A stretch of DNA of 64,000 nucleotides from Chondrus crispus (GCF_000350225.1 NW_005179224.1:1-64000), one strand, 5' to 3'. Positions 19,922 to 32,114 are shown, counted from the first letter of the stretch. Translations and numbers: made by a program. Notes: generated by a model not told the origin, from the letters alone.

Positions 19922-21952
19922 CCCTTCCTAAAAGGGATAATTTGGTAATCGGGGGCAATTTGGTAATTTTTGGTCTTCCCCTTCCAGATTCTCTAAAACG
20001 GTCCGTCCACATGCCAACACTACTCGTACAACTTAGTACGTCCTCCATCGTTGCCCTGCGTCGCAGAAGTCCGACAAAATTCAAACTCCTGCTACGCCAC
20101 GGCGTCCCAACCTTCATCAACCTCCCTCCTGTAGCACCGACATCATGACTTCTACTCCAGAATTGCGTGAGTCATGGGACTCTCCATGCGAATACAGAGT
20201 GCGATTGAAAAAAAGGCAAGAAGGCGGCGCATTAACAAAAACGCAGCGAGAGAAGGCCACCGTGCTCCTTCGTACAGGTATAAAAAGGTCCGTCGTTGTG
20301 AGAGCAACACGTGTACCTCGGGCAACAGTAGATCGCATTATCACGCTCCGCAAGAGCATGATGAATCGAAAATCGACGCCCTCCTATCTCCCGAAGCCCG
20401 TCCCAGAAGACGCCGCCCAGTTATTAGTGGACAAGAGTCTAGTTTGATTAAGAAAACGATTTTGTTTGTAACTGAAAAGGGTTTCGCACTTTCAAATAGT
20501 GATGTGCGGAATATTATGACTGAGATAGCGTCTGATTGGCGTCCAGGGTTTGGCACAGAATCTGGCAGCCCATCTCAAGACACCATTTGGCACTGGCGGA
20601 CAGTGAATTGAAACATCACTTACCGAAAAAGTGAAAACAAAGTTGATGATATAAAGTTGGCTGTTGAGAATTTCACGCGTGTGTCAACGTTCTCTGAAGC
20701 ATTGAAAAAAGTTCAAAATTCCCATCCAAGCATATTCAGGGACCCGACGCGACTTTGGAACCTCGACGAGACAGCTGTAGACTGCCAATATGGAGTGAGA
20801 ACTAAAGTATTTGGGTCCTCACTTACCAATCATGGCGGGTATGTGGCTTGTCAAGCTAGAAAAAACAACAAGCATATTACAATTTTGGTGACTGTTTCTG
20901 CGTCTGGTCACAAAATACCACCCTTTTTCATTGTGGAGGGTAAGAATGTAATGAGAGGATGGATCTTGCCACTCCAACAGACCAAAATAACATGCCATTC
21001 CCTTCAAATCTGATGTTGGCGACATTGGCTTACAGTTATATCACTGTTGATAGACTAAGTTGAGCTTTGAAAAAACGGGGTTATGGCCAATGAACTTTTC
21101 ATTTCTCGACAGGTTTAAGAGACATAGACCAAATGCGGTGTCATATGACCCGAAAAGTTGCCAGGCAGCTTTAGTAAATGTCGCAAATTGAACTCGCAAC
21201 CCCGACAATCAGACTTTTCGCAAGTTCAAAAACATTTTGGATGCAGCAAGTGACCCCACAGCAGGACTGCGTGATGTTTAAATATTGTTGAGCAAGAGCA
21301 GAAGTGGGAACAAAATCTTTATGACAACCACACGTTCCTCGAAAAGTAAGAGTTCAACCGCAAGTCGTCCGAAAAGTGTTGATTTGCAAAAAGGGCCACC
21401 TGCTCTCTATCTAATTTTGGACGTAATAATTGAAAGCTGAAAAGAGATAGACGTAAAACTAGCTACTAAAAGGCGACTCAAAGATGAGAAGAAGGCAGAA
21501 CGGGAACGCAAGCGCGCACAGCTGCGATTGTCGAGTGAAAATGGCCGTGCAAAGTCAACGTCGGGATCAATAAACCAGGTCCCGCTCTCTTTCGCACGCT
21601 ACGAGTATTTCTACCCCACCTCTAGGCGAGTTACGGTGCGAAAATGAGCCGTACACTCGCGAAGCATGCCTTCAGGAAGGATAAAGGCGGTGAAGACGAG
21701 GTTGTGCAATCTCTGTTGTCGCTTTCCGGTTCATAACTGAAATTACCAAATTGCCCCTTTTCTCATTTGAGCCCTATCTGCACGTGTGTGAAAATGTCAA
21801 ATGGCTTCAAACAGGTTGTTTTCCTTTCGTCGTCTATGGCAATGGACATCCCACTGGCTGTAGCAGACGCTTTTTGGTAGCCCAGGATAGTGCCATAAAA
21901 CACTTGTTAAGCTCCGTCAAAATAATTACCAAATTGCCCCCTCGGGGAAGGG
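19922..21952 (+). mobile_element. Tigger/pogo-like DNA transposon (decayed)
   Basis: The element begins CCCTTCC and ends GGAAGGG, with TA on both outer sides (19920-19921 and 21953-21954), the target site of Tc1/mariner/pogo elements. About 30 bases inside each end is the subterminal motif GGGGGCAATTTGGTAATT (inverted on the right), and a second partial copy lies further in on both sides (about 19937 and 21740). The inside encodes a broken pogo-type transposase. The length, about 2.0 kb, is normal for the family. Confidence 0.8.
20145..21735 (+). pseudogene. Tigger/pogo-like transposase relic
   Basis: The ATG at 20145 starts an N-terminal helix-turn-helix-like region (RVPRATVDRIITLRKS). A frame change near 20440 leads to EKGFALSNSDVRNIM, and the DDE core starts at 20657 (LWNLDETAVDCQYG holds the first catalytic Asp; ILVTVSASGHKIPPFFIVEG is the following strand). 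After 21013 the frame decays: the second and third catalytic Asp are missing, apparently with an internal deletion. A Lys/Glu-rich C-terminus (RLKDEKKAERERKR, about 21475) remains. Confidence 0.7.
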
Positions 21953-22255
21953 TACCCTTCTGGGTGGCTCATTTCGAAAAATGGGTCAATCATAAAATCC
22001 CACTTTTGCATCTTCCCGCCTTCGAACGTCCACGTCCTCCCCATGGGCCACCCCTTCTTTCATGCCCATTTTCCCCCTCTCCAGTTTCCTCTACCCTCAA
22101 AAGCGGTGTCCCTGGCCTGATGTGTGCAAATGCCACGCGCCATGCGCGAGCAAACAAATGTGCAAAAATCAAAGGATTGCAAAAAGGGAAGCAAAGCGAA
22201 AAAAACTCGTAAAGACAGTCGAATTTCTAAAACGGGGTAAGTCTCTAAGAAAAGT

Positions 22256-22648
22256 GTGAACGAAAACCGATGTTTTTCTTCTCACTGTGTACAAGAAAAG
22301 GAGACAATCAATGCAAATGACAAAAAGGACTTGAAAATGTACACCGATATACACTTTCTAGGCAGCCGTACTGTTCTCACAGTACATGAAGAGGATAAAG
22401 TTGTTGCAAGGACTATTGAAGCAGTTCAGGAAGAATCTGCAATCGACGGCTCTGTCATGATGGCCGTTCACGGCAGGATATCGGACGACGAAAGAATTTC
22501 AGATCGCCACGGTGTGCCTTCCTCTGACACCATGCGCACTTTTCGACTACGGCACCGAGAGAGATGTAGAGCAGCCGAGCAGGTCTCACGTGCGAGTCTT
22601 GCAGCACAAAATTCAGTACATCTTCGCAGTTTCAAAACCGTAATTTAG
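22256..22648 (+). CDS. Unidentified open frame
   Basis: The frame encodes 130 residues and is hydrophilic, Arg/Glu-rich, with no signal peptide or known motif. The coding-like composition continues upstream in frame beyond a TGA (basic AKREAKRKKLVK at about 22180), so it may be part of a longer broken gene. I cannot assign a function. It lies between a Tigger-like element and an IS5-type transposase, so transposon origin is possible. Confidence 0.2.
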   Translation: MNENRCFSSHCVQEKETINANDKKDLKMYTDIHFLGSRTVLTVHEEDKVVARTIEAVQEESAIDGSVMMAVHGRISDDERISDRHGVPSSDTMRTFRLRHRERCRAAEQVSRASLAAQNSVHLRSFKTVI

Positions 22649-22810
22649 AATTGATGACAAAGCTTTCAGGGGTCTTTTCGGAGCCGAACAAGATTTAAAG
22701 CCATGATAAGATGACTGTGAGTGGCGAATACCGGCGAAAAGTCAAGTTTTTAACCCTCACTCAGTCACCATGGCGAGGCATGAAGCGGAGTAACAGACCC
22801 AAGAAGGCAT

Positions 22811-23116
22811 TTGACATTTGGGGTTCCTTTTGCAGCGTCTGGCAACATAGTACCTCCTCTTTACTGCATTAGCCCAAATCGTTATGCTTTCATGACTCAA
22901 ATCAATTACTTCAGACTGTTTCACGAGTACCAACGGTCGGTAGAATTGTTTGTGGGACGAAAATTGGTGTCTAGAAGAAGCAGAGCTCTTCGTCACGGAA
23001 CGGCTCAGTACACAATGAAGTACTGTAATATACCAGATGCTCTTGAAGGTTTTCTGCAAGATTGCAACAAAGTGAAGATGGCAGGTATGGAAAAGATCCT
23101 CCTGAGTAACCTCTAA
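22811..23116 (+). CDS. Unidentified open frame
   Basis: The frame encodes 101 residues with coding-like composition (aromatic and basic residues; FRLFHEYQRSVELFVGRK). No family is recognised and no start is supported. It may be one exon or fragment of a decayed mobile gene. From 23117 to 23780 I see no further gene. Confidence 0.2.
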   Translation: MTFGVPFAASGNIVPPLYCISPNRYAFMTQINYFRLFHEYQRSVELFVGRKLVSRRSRALRHGTAQYTMKYCNIPDALEGFLQDCNKVKMAGMEKILLSNL

Positions 23117-23780
23117 TGATTCTGTCAGCACAAGTGCTCAATAACGCAGCATGGAATGTGGTCGCTGACTCGTACAAATTGCATCGAGAATGTCGTGTTT
23201 CTTCTTGGTCTGCTACCCAAAGATGATAGTTGCTGTTAGTAATTTATCGGTCTTTCTGTATGCACACGAATAAATGGTGCATGCGGACTATGCAGGAGCA
23301 AGGCACCTGCAGTCGTATAAACCTGAGTAGCAGGGCACGACTGTTGCACCTGCAAGGCAGGTTCAGGTGTTTAGCTAGGTCTACATCACAATTTCTGCAA
23401 CTCCCTGGTTTGTCCTATGCTGCCCAGTTCGCCATGAATGCCGCATGAACAGAAAAGGGCGACATAGTAGGGTAACTACGTACAGTACCTCAAGTGTTGC
23501 AGTTGCGTGAAAGCACTTTGAGTTTGGCAAATATCAGTAGAAAAGTAAGCTAAATGTGCCAATAATACAGCAACGCAGATTATAGCATAAGTTTTGCATC
23601 ATATCTTCAATTGCGAGTCCACTTTCAAAGACGGGAAAGCCCGCCTTTTGTGAGATATGCCTCGCAGTTCCAGTCTACTCAAACTAAACACTATAAAATG
23701 GAACAACTGCGCAGTTGATATACAAAAACCACTTCTTGCAGCTGCTCCTCATTTCTCCCACTCCTTTTACAATTTCAAAA

Positions 23781-24911
23781 ATGAATCCCTCCCGCGCTGT
23801 TCAGGCTCTTTCGGACATCACCAACCGACACGTCAATGAAATCGTCGATCACATTGATGACGACGTAGTCGCCAGCGATGATGAGAACAACTCCAATTGT
23901 CCGATTTATGACACGTTTTACAATGACGGAGGTTCTCAATCGATTAAGGCATTGTGTAATTTTGATTCCTCTCAATTTCTCGAACTATAGGTTATGATTG
24001 AAGACTACGTGTCAAAGAATTGGAATGTTGGCAGAGGTAAAAGAACACAGTACAAGGCCCAGGATGTTCTCTTTATGACACTTACTGTACTCAAGCATGG
24101 TCAGCAATGGAACTTTACAGCTCGTCTATTTTCTGTTAAATGTTCTACTTTCGAACGTTTAATAACTGGATTTCTACGTATGATATCAGAATACATGTAT
24201 GATATATGTGTGGCACGCGTCGAGGAAAAATGGACAATGGCCAAGTGTCGTCTGGAGGACCGGGTGTTTTCGAATTTTGAATACGCGAGATATGCTGTCG
24301 ACGTCACTTTTCAGCAGAGCAATCGTCCAAGTGGAAATATATCAGAAGGGAATCGATACTTCTCTGGTAAGCATAAGCTGTATGGGTACAAAGTGGAAGT
24401 TTCGGTACTGCCTACTGTTCTCGCTATTGTGTGCACGGAGCTCTATCCGGGCTCCGTGTCGGATCTGGAGATATTTCGTCGTAATAGACCCTTTCATGAG
24501 GTAGCATCTAAAAAGGGGGTACGTGATTTGCGGTTTACGGATGAGGGACGATTGAGCGAATTTATGGATGACTATTGGGCCGTACTGGCGGACAAGGGAT
24601 ATCAAGGTGCAGCCGAAGATCTACATGTAGTGCACCCGGTACAAACCCCGGCACGTTCAACGCTGTCATTGGACGACGTGGACTACAATCGCCAAGTATC
24701 TTCTGATTGTGTCATAGTAAAAAACTACTTTGGGAGAATGTGCAGTTTATGGACTGTACTTTCTCACAAGTGGCGCTGGGGAGAGGGATTATACGAGCAC
24801 GTGTTCAAAGCGTGCCTCGCCTTAACCAATCTGAGTGTCAGGGCCTGCCCTCTCCGCTTCGAGGACGGGCAGCGCAGCACTGGTGTACGTAGTCGCCTAC
24901 GGGCCATATAA
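23781..24911 (+). pseudogene. IS5-type (DDE_Tnp_4) transposase with one nonsense codon
   Basis: The ATG at 23781 opens a frame of 376 codons, interrupted only by TAG at 23988-23990. Relatives have Trp here, one base different. NWNVGRGKR and DVLFMTLTVLKHGQQW mark the N-terminal domain. The DDE core has AVDVTFQQSNRPSG (first Asp), FSGKHKLYGYKVEVS, YPGSVSDLEIF (region of the second Asp), VLADKGYQGA and the closing VKNYFGRMCSLW (Asn where many relatives have Glu). This family is frequent in algae and oomycetes. No terminal inverted repeats were found. From 24912 to 25592 nothing recognisable follows. Confidence 0.75.
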
Positions 24912-25592
24912 ACTAGTCAGATGCGAAAGAGGCGCCGTGTACACGTTGAAAACACAGAAAATCGCCTCGTTCGCATGTCTAGTGGCATGCGCCGTGCACT
25001 GTTTGATGACAGTGACACGGAGTAGGGAGGTGTTACGTGCGCATCTCCTTCCATTTACGTGGTTTGTTTTAGAGTACTGTACGGGTAATGCATTGTGTTC
25101 TCTTTGATTTTAATCAGTAAATGCGGTGAAGGTGCTGTACTGCGCATTTCATAGTGAATTACGATTTTACTGTGTAGATATGAATTTGGTGCGCGCGAAC
25201 TGGTTTTCTACTGTACGTGCGCATCTACTGACAGATACTATTATTTTTATTTGTTTTTGCGCATTTCTTCATCACTCGCGGTTTGGCTCTAGTGCACACT
25301 GAATGGCCTGCACCCTCAACGGTTGGCCCTTGCCACATGATCACCACATGAATATGATTGTTTTGACAGTAATAACCGAGCCCCATGGAACACTACGGCG
25401 CCGCGGGCTGCCCCAATTGGCCCCAATGTCGACACTAGCTGGTCCCACGAAAGGACCGCATGGACCCTTCAACCCCACAGATGGCAGGTTAATTTGCCCT
25501 CCGGCAGATCAATGTAGATTCAGCCATGGTCATTTTACCTCGCCCAGTGGCTGTTATTGAATTTCGCCACAAGAACAAGACACGAACACAAG

Positions 25593-26562
25593 CTAAGACA
25601 CGCTAAGACACTCTACGACACGCTTACATCTTTCCATGCACTCCGTCCGTCTTGACGGTACCATAGCGATCACAGCCCTCTCCACTCCGTTCTCCTCTGT
25701 CCACCTTCCGCCCTCATACTCCAAGAACCTCGTCAAAGACACCAAAGCGATCCTTCTCTCGCATCTTTCATTTCTGACAATCCTCCCGATAGCATACTTG
25801 CCATATCCTTTTCTCATCTTGTCATGAGGAATCGCAGCCTCGCTCTCCTCAGCTTCAGCCCACCGGAGCAACGCAAACCCGCACGGCTCTTTGCGTGCAA
25901 GCATGTACAAGACATGCAGCTGCGCACCATACAAGCCATGGAGCATGTTCTCCCAGCCCTCATCCGCCCGAATTTGGAGATGTAGCTTGACAAACTGATG
26001 CTAGTGAACTTTCGCCCCATTCTGCTCGATAAATGCGATGCGATCGAACGGGCCGAGCTTCTGGGGGCGCGGCATCTACGGCACGATCGGCTCCCTCGCG
26101 GTCTTCAGTGACGAATAAACGGCAGCGTGTCCTCGAAACATCGCAGTACGTCAGCCATCGGCATGTTCGTTTGGCTCTGCAGCTGCGCAGAGTACTTGAG
26201 TTGCACCGACTGAATGTGCGAGGGCGCCGGCGACAACATAGGCTCGCTTAACTGCTTTTGTTGCGTGTACTGCTCGCGAGCGGCAACAAGGTCCTCGGTG
26301 GGAAGACCGGCATGCTCTCCGGAGAGGTTGCCCTGGCTGTCCTGTCTCGCTCGACTGCGACAGTGCTCATGCGCATGATGGCAGTGGAAGGGTGGTGCCT
26401 TCTTGGGTTGCCTCTCAGGCTTGATCTCGGGCGTGGGCTGCAAGTTCCTCGGCCACTCCTGCAGCGGTCGCAAGGCGCTCGTCTTCCCCGGGGCGGAGCC
26501 GGCGTAGGCGACAGCGGCGTTCTCCTTGTCGGGGTCGGAGAGCCCTCACTGCTGTTTTCCAC
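25593..26562 (-). pseudogene. Unidentified broken host-like gene, Gln-rich then basic
   Basis: Two coding-like blocks sit in different frames. The first (26473-26105) is rich in Pro, Gln and Ser, ending in NMPMADVLRCFEDT. The second (about 26070-25593) reads KLGPFDRIAFIEQNGAK, then WENMLHGLYGAQLHVLYMLA and KMRKGYGKYAIGRIVRNERC. The second block has two in-frame TAG codons near its start. Residue composition and helix pattern suggest real ancestral coding sequence, but I recognise no family. Introns rather than decay are possible. The stretch 26563-27900 holds only weak open frames (such as 27639-27926) that I do not support as genes. Confidence 0.3.
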
Positions 26563-27919
26563 TTCGTCTGCTACCCTGACATCCCTCCGTTGTCAACACC
26601 GGCAGTAGTAAATCTCCCATATCAGAAATATGACTCGGCAACTGGCCCCCGCACCCAACCAGCAACATACTTACGCAGCTTCTCCCGCCACTGCCCATTT
26701 CGCTAGCTCCATGATTGATACCAACGCCTGGATTGTATCGAACTGCAATTTTCATCGGCTTTTAGAATACCCATTCCATGCTATCTTTTGGCATTCTCAC
26801 GCCACATTCCAACATAAAAAGAGATAGGTTAGTGATTTAGAGTAAATTGAAGCTTCTCCATGCCTGCTTAATACCACGTCCGTATTTTGTAGACGAGTAA
26901 AGTATACAGAAGTGTTTAGTTTCCATAGATCACTGCGGCATTGGCGAAATCGCACTAAACACGTCACCTACAACGAGGAATGGTCTGTTATTAAGTTTTA
27001 GAGAAACCTTATAGATGATAAAGCTAGCCGCGATGAACCCGAATCGATTACAGAAATACGTATTTCTTGTCACGATCTGGAGGCCGCGTCAAATTGTAGC
27101 GTTCTTCGCTTTGTGTGTACCATATAAGTACAGAATAAAAACGGATGAATGGATCAAGACGCGTTAGGGCAATATGCATGAAGATGCCCTTGATCATGAA
27201 GTAGTAGAGTTAGTACAGGAATGACACACCTCAGACATCCACACTTTCGAAGTTTTTGCACCAATAAAGCTTGTTTGGGAAACGAACGTTACCTGGAGCC
27301 TGTAGCGTGAATGAAATCTTTTGTGCAGCATCTCAGATAAGCAGAGTCACAGTCACAGCCGTAGAGAAGATACGCAAGTAGCGCAGGAGTAAAAAGTATC
27401 TGACCGAAGCGAAGATATGGGGATGTAGCTGGAGGATGGGACTACTGAATGCTCTTCATTTCACAGGTTTGCAGTTTATTAATGCCTTAAATGCGATCTA
27501 TCAACTTGAAAATTTCAAATAAAACTACAGCTATTGTTCCAGTTCATTACTCCAATGATTTGACAAGTCCACGACCATCAGATTTTCAAAATAAGGTTCC
27601 TGACACACACCAAAGTCATCCCACTCCCACTAATCCGCATGCATCCGGATGCCCGTTTATGTGTTGTCCTGGCTGAGAGGGGCGGAGCGCGAGTCTCGGA
27701 CAACAGTGACGTCATAGACGGAAGCAAGGCGGACGGGGCGGATTCGGGGTCAACTAGGACTGGAGACGGAGGTCGCAAGGGCAAGGAGGGAGTGGACGAT
27801 GTCGGCGACTGCGGGCAGACAGATCTGTTGCAAAGCCAGCTGCCACCCGGATGCCTGTACTGTGGCCACTCCCGCTCAGCAGCGACGAAAAGGCGTGCTG
27901 TTACTGCGTCACCGACTAG

Positions 27920-27958
27920 GCATTAGACGCAGGTGATAGCATCACCTGCGTCGAATGC
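27920..27958. repeat. 39-bp near-perfect palindrome
   Basis: Arms GACGCAGGTGAT and ATCACCTGCGTC surround a 3-base loop, and the outer GCATT and AATGC extend it with one mismatch. It would form a hairpin of about 17 bp. Confidence 0.9.
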
Positions 27959-28659
27959 GATGTCGGCATCAGATTTTCTCGCGAATCGGACTTGCTAGGC
28001 TGGAGGTAAGCGTCGGGTTCTGTTTACTCAAATGCAATATCTATTTATCTCCATGTAAAACGTATGATCCCTGCGATCCCTTACTTACATTTTTGTTGTA
28101 CCAAGCTTCTTTTGGAACTTGGATAGCCACAAAGAGTTAATGCGCTCCTTGCAAACAACCTGGAATTCCTTAGTGTCCAAAGTGCTTCCTGTCGAAGGGG
28201 ACTCTATGGACAGACGATTGGCCAGTGCAGCAGACATCAAGCCGTGCATCTCCTGCTTTTCTTCATACTCCATTTTAGACCCCGAAGCATCGGGAACGAG
28301 ATGAAACAGAGTAGGGCGGGTGTTTCTCTTTGTGTATTCGCGGGTGAGTGTCGTACACGCAAATGCCAGCAGAGATAATGTGACTTTTGCTGGGACTGCG
28401 TTGATTCGAAATGCAGAAAGGACGGTTTGGCAGAATCTGCGATCCCTAATGGAGCAGTCCGAGGTCGAGCGATACACGCCTGAATTAACCGCGTCTGAAC
28501 TATGAAAGCAATCTGCAATGCTCTTTTCGCTTAGACATAGCTTGAATTTGGCGATTATCTCCTTTCGCCGCGTGCCCAACGTGTTCTTTAAACACTTCTG
28601 AATTTCGCCAATGATGCTTTCGCAATTCTGTGCGAAAAAGGCATTGGCATGAGAAAAGT

Positions 28660-28687
28660 ATACAGTAGAGACTAGTCTCTACTGTAT
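28660..28687. repeat. 28-bp perfect palindrome
   Basis: It is centred on ACTAGT (28671-28676). Larger imperfect arms (GAGAAAAGTATACAG at 28651 and CTGTATACCTTTCTC at 28687-28701) surround it. It lies inside the broken gene at 28085-29900. Confidence 0.95.
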
Positions 28688-28704
28688 CTGTATACCTTTC
28701 TCGT

Positions 28705-28730
28705 GCAACCAAAACAGCTGTTTTGGTTGC
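28705..28730. repeat. 26-bp perfect palindrome
   Basis: It is centred on CAGCTG (28715-28720) and starts 17 bases after the palindrome at 28660-28687. The short direct repeat CTCGTGCAA surrounds it. Confidence 0.95.
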
Positions 28731-30461
28731 TCGTGCAAGCGTTGAGAGGAAAATGAAATCCATCATATCGGATGTGGAGGGCATGAAGAGTTCGTTCGGA
28801 GTTTCTAGATCCCTCAGTTTCTCTGAGCACGTGAGACCCAACGGACTCCCTGCATTCAGACTCATTCCGGCTGGTCTGTTTTGAATGCTCCGCGCCCAGA
28901 GAACAGCCATTGGACATAGTCGCCCATCGTCGACTTGCATGCACATCCTGTTTCCCTCTCCGAATTTGCAAAAAGGCTTCTTGCGTCTCGAACTTTGCGC
29001 GTTATTTTATCGTGCATGCCATTATGGGAATCTGTGATAACCTGTATACTGGCATTGCCTGCAAATACTCCCTTTTCTATTTCTGTATTCGTCAGGACGC
29101 TGTGGCCATCGCCAGCAACAGTCGGTATCTCATTTCCTGGGATTGCGAGAGAGCCTCTGGCTAGCGACTTGGAAAGAAGCCTAATCACGAGGTCAAGCTT
29201 GTCCTCAATTCGAACGCACTGGTCCATGACAGCACCGAGTTCCGAAGCAGTAGGGGGTGCAGCGCAATTTGGAACAGGGTCAGTAGGGGGCGGAGTGTGC
29301 TCGGAAGATGAGAACATGCGGAGTTGCCCTGCTTTGGGAGTTTGGTTTTGAATGTGCGCAGATTCTGCCCCGGAGCTAGGGTCATAAACGCGAGCAGGTG
29401 ACCCGCTCGATCACAGCTGAGAACGATTATTTGGATTCTAAACTCCCTGTGGGCATGTGCGTGCGCGAATATGTGTGGCTTGAGATGGTCGGTTGGATTG
29501 AACTGCCAATTGTGGTGCATAGTACGACGAAGTAAATCCTGAGTTCTCACTGCTGTTGATAGGAAGTTACTGGGAAATGGACGACCCGCCAACATGAGAG
29601 AAAGATCCTTTCTGAGAGGGAAATCGCGAGTAGCTAGCCGTTGACGAAGGCAAGTTGAGGGTATTAGAGTCTTGGCTCTGGTTAACGTTCTGCGCAGCAG
29701 AAGCAGCATTTTGGAGTTCCTCATATATGACTTGGTGGGGCTACCTTTGTGCTGCCTTAGAAATGAACTTCCCATTATGACGGGGCTTTCCCGTCCTGCC
29801 ACCAATCGGGGGAAGCCCATGTTGACAGCGAGTATCAACTACAGAAGTTGGAGAGGGATGCATGTTTATGCGACGGGCTGGCGGTGACTAGACAGGCACA
29901 GGCTGGAAAAGGGACTTTGGTAACGCGAGGATGATAAATTTCCATCTTGAAGGGGGAGTACTTTTACTCCTGATTAACGGCGGACCGCAAACTTTGTGTT
30001 TCGATTAATTGATGAAAAGAAAGAGGGAGGTTCGTCGGGAATCCACAGATGAACCCCAATACGTCGTCTCGCGCGCGAGATGACGATGGCGACGATTCAG
30101 AAATCATGTTGGCGAACTCCACAGCATGTATGAATTATAGAAGAATCGCTCGTCACAGGGGGATGGGTCGAAATCAGGACCATCGGATGTGGAGCGCAGT
30201 CCTCGACGGCGACGGACACAAGAGTAATCCTGGCCTTTGTCCCCTTAAAATAGCAATCCTCCTCAACCGGTTTGCCTCTTCTTTTTTGAACCGTTTACCA
30301 TCTCTCTCCACAGTCATAGCCGTTAACTGCTTCCAGTGCTTCGAGCCGGGTTCCATCCCTAGTGGAAAGTTGAAGTCAGGAATAACCGAGACAGCGCGCA
30401 TGGCATCAGATAATCGTACAAATGGCGTGCTATGGTGTTTCGTCCGGTTTCAATTCCCATG

Positions 30462-30515
30462 CCATATTTCTACATCCACCAGACCTCATGAGGTCTCGTG
30501 GATGTAGAAATATGG
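30462..30515. repeat. 54-bp palindrome with one mismatched pair
   Basis: Centre at 30488/30489 in TCATGA; the only mismatch is C30480 with C30497. It abuts and overlaps by two bases the next palindrome. Confidence 0.95.
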
Positions 30516-32114
30516 TTTGCAAAAATGAGGGTCCGGCTGCAGCCAGACCCTCATTTTTGCAAACCAGTTGATGCGGTGTTCTACGGAATTAGGTATACCA
30601 TGAACTTCTTCTTGAGAATGAAGTTCGTTCTCGGGAAGGGAATCTGCATTCTTTAAGACGCGCACCAAGGCCGCAGTATGTTTGGAGTTGCTTCCATAAT
30701 TGTGGAGGTAAGGGTGAGAGAAGAAGAAACGAGCCTGTCCCAATAAAAGTTCTCTTTCTTGCACAAATTCAATGAAGTCAAATTGCGGCTCTGTGTTGTA
30801 GAACGAGGTTGTTGCTTTTAGTCTATGGATAGCCCCTTTCAGAGAGCCAGTGTCTGCACACCACGGAAACGTTACCGCAATTCGGACAGTCTTCATTGTT
30901 CTCAACGTTTTGATAGCTGACCTGAAGACATACCCCTCACAGGGGCCGGGAGCTGAACTTGAAACAAGCATTTGCTGGAAGTCATTCACGTGAAGATCAT
31001 GTAGATTGCCGGTATTTACATCCATGAGCTCACCACGGGCTTTTTGCCTCTTTGGAGATCTTGGCCCATCGTCTGTTTGAATCTGCGATAATTCGACCAC
31101 ATCCCCGCTAGACTCTCCGGTCCTCTGCTCCTCCGCTGCATTTCCCGGTGATTCTCTCTCGTGGTTCTTTACAGGATACATGCTCTCTAGCACGCCTGGC
31201 TCTCTGGCCGCGGAGCGTGTAGCGACAGTATTCTCTGCGTTCGCCCTTCGCAACGTGAGGGAGTAATGAGCCCTCGTTTTAACATGATGACTCTCGCCAG
31301 CTTGAGCATCCAAGTTGCCAACGAAACTACAACCCTTAATGTCTTGAAGAAGATGTTTGTACAACTGGTGAGACTTTAAGGTTCCAAAGCTCACCCCAAT
31401 TTCGGCAGGACCCTCCTTAACGGTCCTCCCCTTCGTACGGCCGATGGACTGGCGATAGGCGGAGTCCATTTTTGACAACAAGTTAGGAATGTCGCTATCC
31501 AATGATTCGTAAGTGTGCCACGGCTTAGCATTGATTCTTCGAACGTAATAGTGCAAACCGAGATAACATAAAATCAGTTTCGTTAGATTGTACATTTCTC
31601 TTCCTGCTGCGACGTTGGTGTTGTCCGGTAACGACCCATTGAGAAGGAAAAGTAAAACGCAAAGCGCCGATTTGTATTGCAGAGCATTAACGTTTGCATG
31701 ACTCTCGGCAATGATTGTACCCGGTGATGGTAGACGATAAATGTCGCTACTTGACTGCTTAGGCAACAGTAACTAGTGGCTGTTGGATGTATCCACAATG
31801 CTAGCCCCTGCTCCAGAAGATGTGAGAGTGACCGCGAAGTAGTTCTCGATAGCCCTAAGCAGGTCTGCGGTAATTCCGAGGTCAAAGTTGTGCATTGCTT
31901 CAAACTTCATTAAAGAAGATAGTCCGTATGGCACGCAGTTTTTAGGGATTTCGTGCGATGAGGACAAGTCTCCAGCAATGGTGCACGTGTCAACATGGCG
32001 CTCAAATTTTGACAAAAGTACTGACGGTGGTGTAGCATAAACACCCCCAGACGACTGAGGGTGTATGCGCAGTCCGACGTAGACCCCGTTCGAACGGGAA
32101 GACGGGTGAAGCAC
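30486..32114 (-). pseudogene. C-terminal part of Plavaka-like transposase
   Basis: The frame 32114-31773 has PYGLSSLMKFEAMHNFDLGI (the MHNxxLG motif of tnp2-like transposases). After a break at 31770, 426 codons run open to 30486, with KLILCYLGLHYYVRRINAK, then KSHQLYKHLLQDI and GESHHVKTRAHYSLT, matching the helical region where relatives have a H-x-L-x-H and ESHHK motif. A long Glu/Ser-rich insert follows. The C-terminus is encoded within two palindromes, suggesting that the original end was lost. Confidence 0.45.
30514..30565. repeat. 52-bp palindrome with one mismatched pair
   Basis: Centre in CTGCAG (30539/30540); the only mismatch is C30534 with A30545. It holds the C-terminal codons of the transposase-like frame that ends at 30486. 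Confidence 0.95.

Larger units (their letters stand above)
28085..29900 (-). pseudogene. Unidentified broken gene, Ser/Gln-rich N-terminus
   Basis: Right to left: a Ser/Gln/Pro-rich part with several stops (about 29900-29330); an open part from 29317 to 28862 with an acidic helix (MDQCVRIEDKLDLVIRLLS) and GDYVQWLFSGRG; a part near 28900-28760 (PLGLTCSEKLRDLETPNEL, DMMDFIFLSTLARA); and, beyond a palindromic insertion, a 164-codon frame ending at 28085 (RRKEIIAKFKLCLSEKSIAD). Together they resemble one protein with a low-complexity N-terminus and a helical C-terminus. No family is recognised. Confidence 0.3.
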
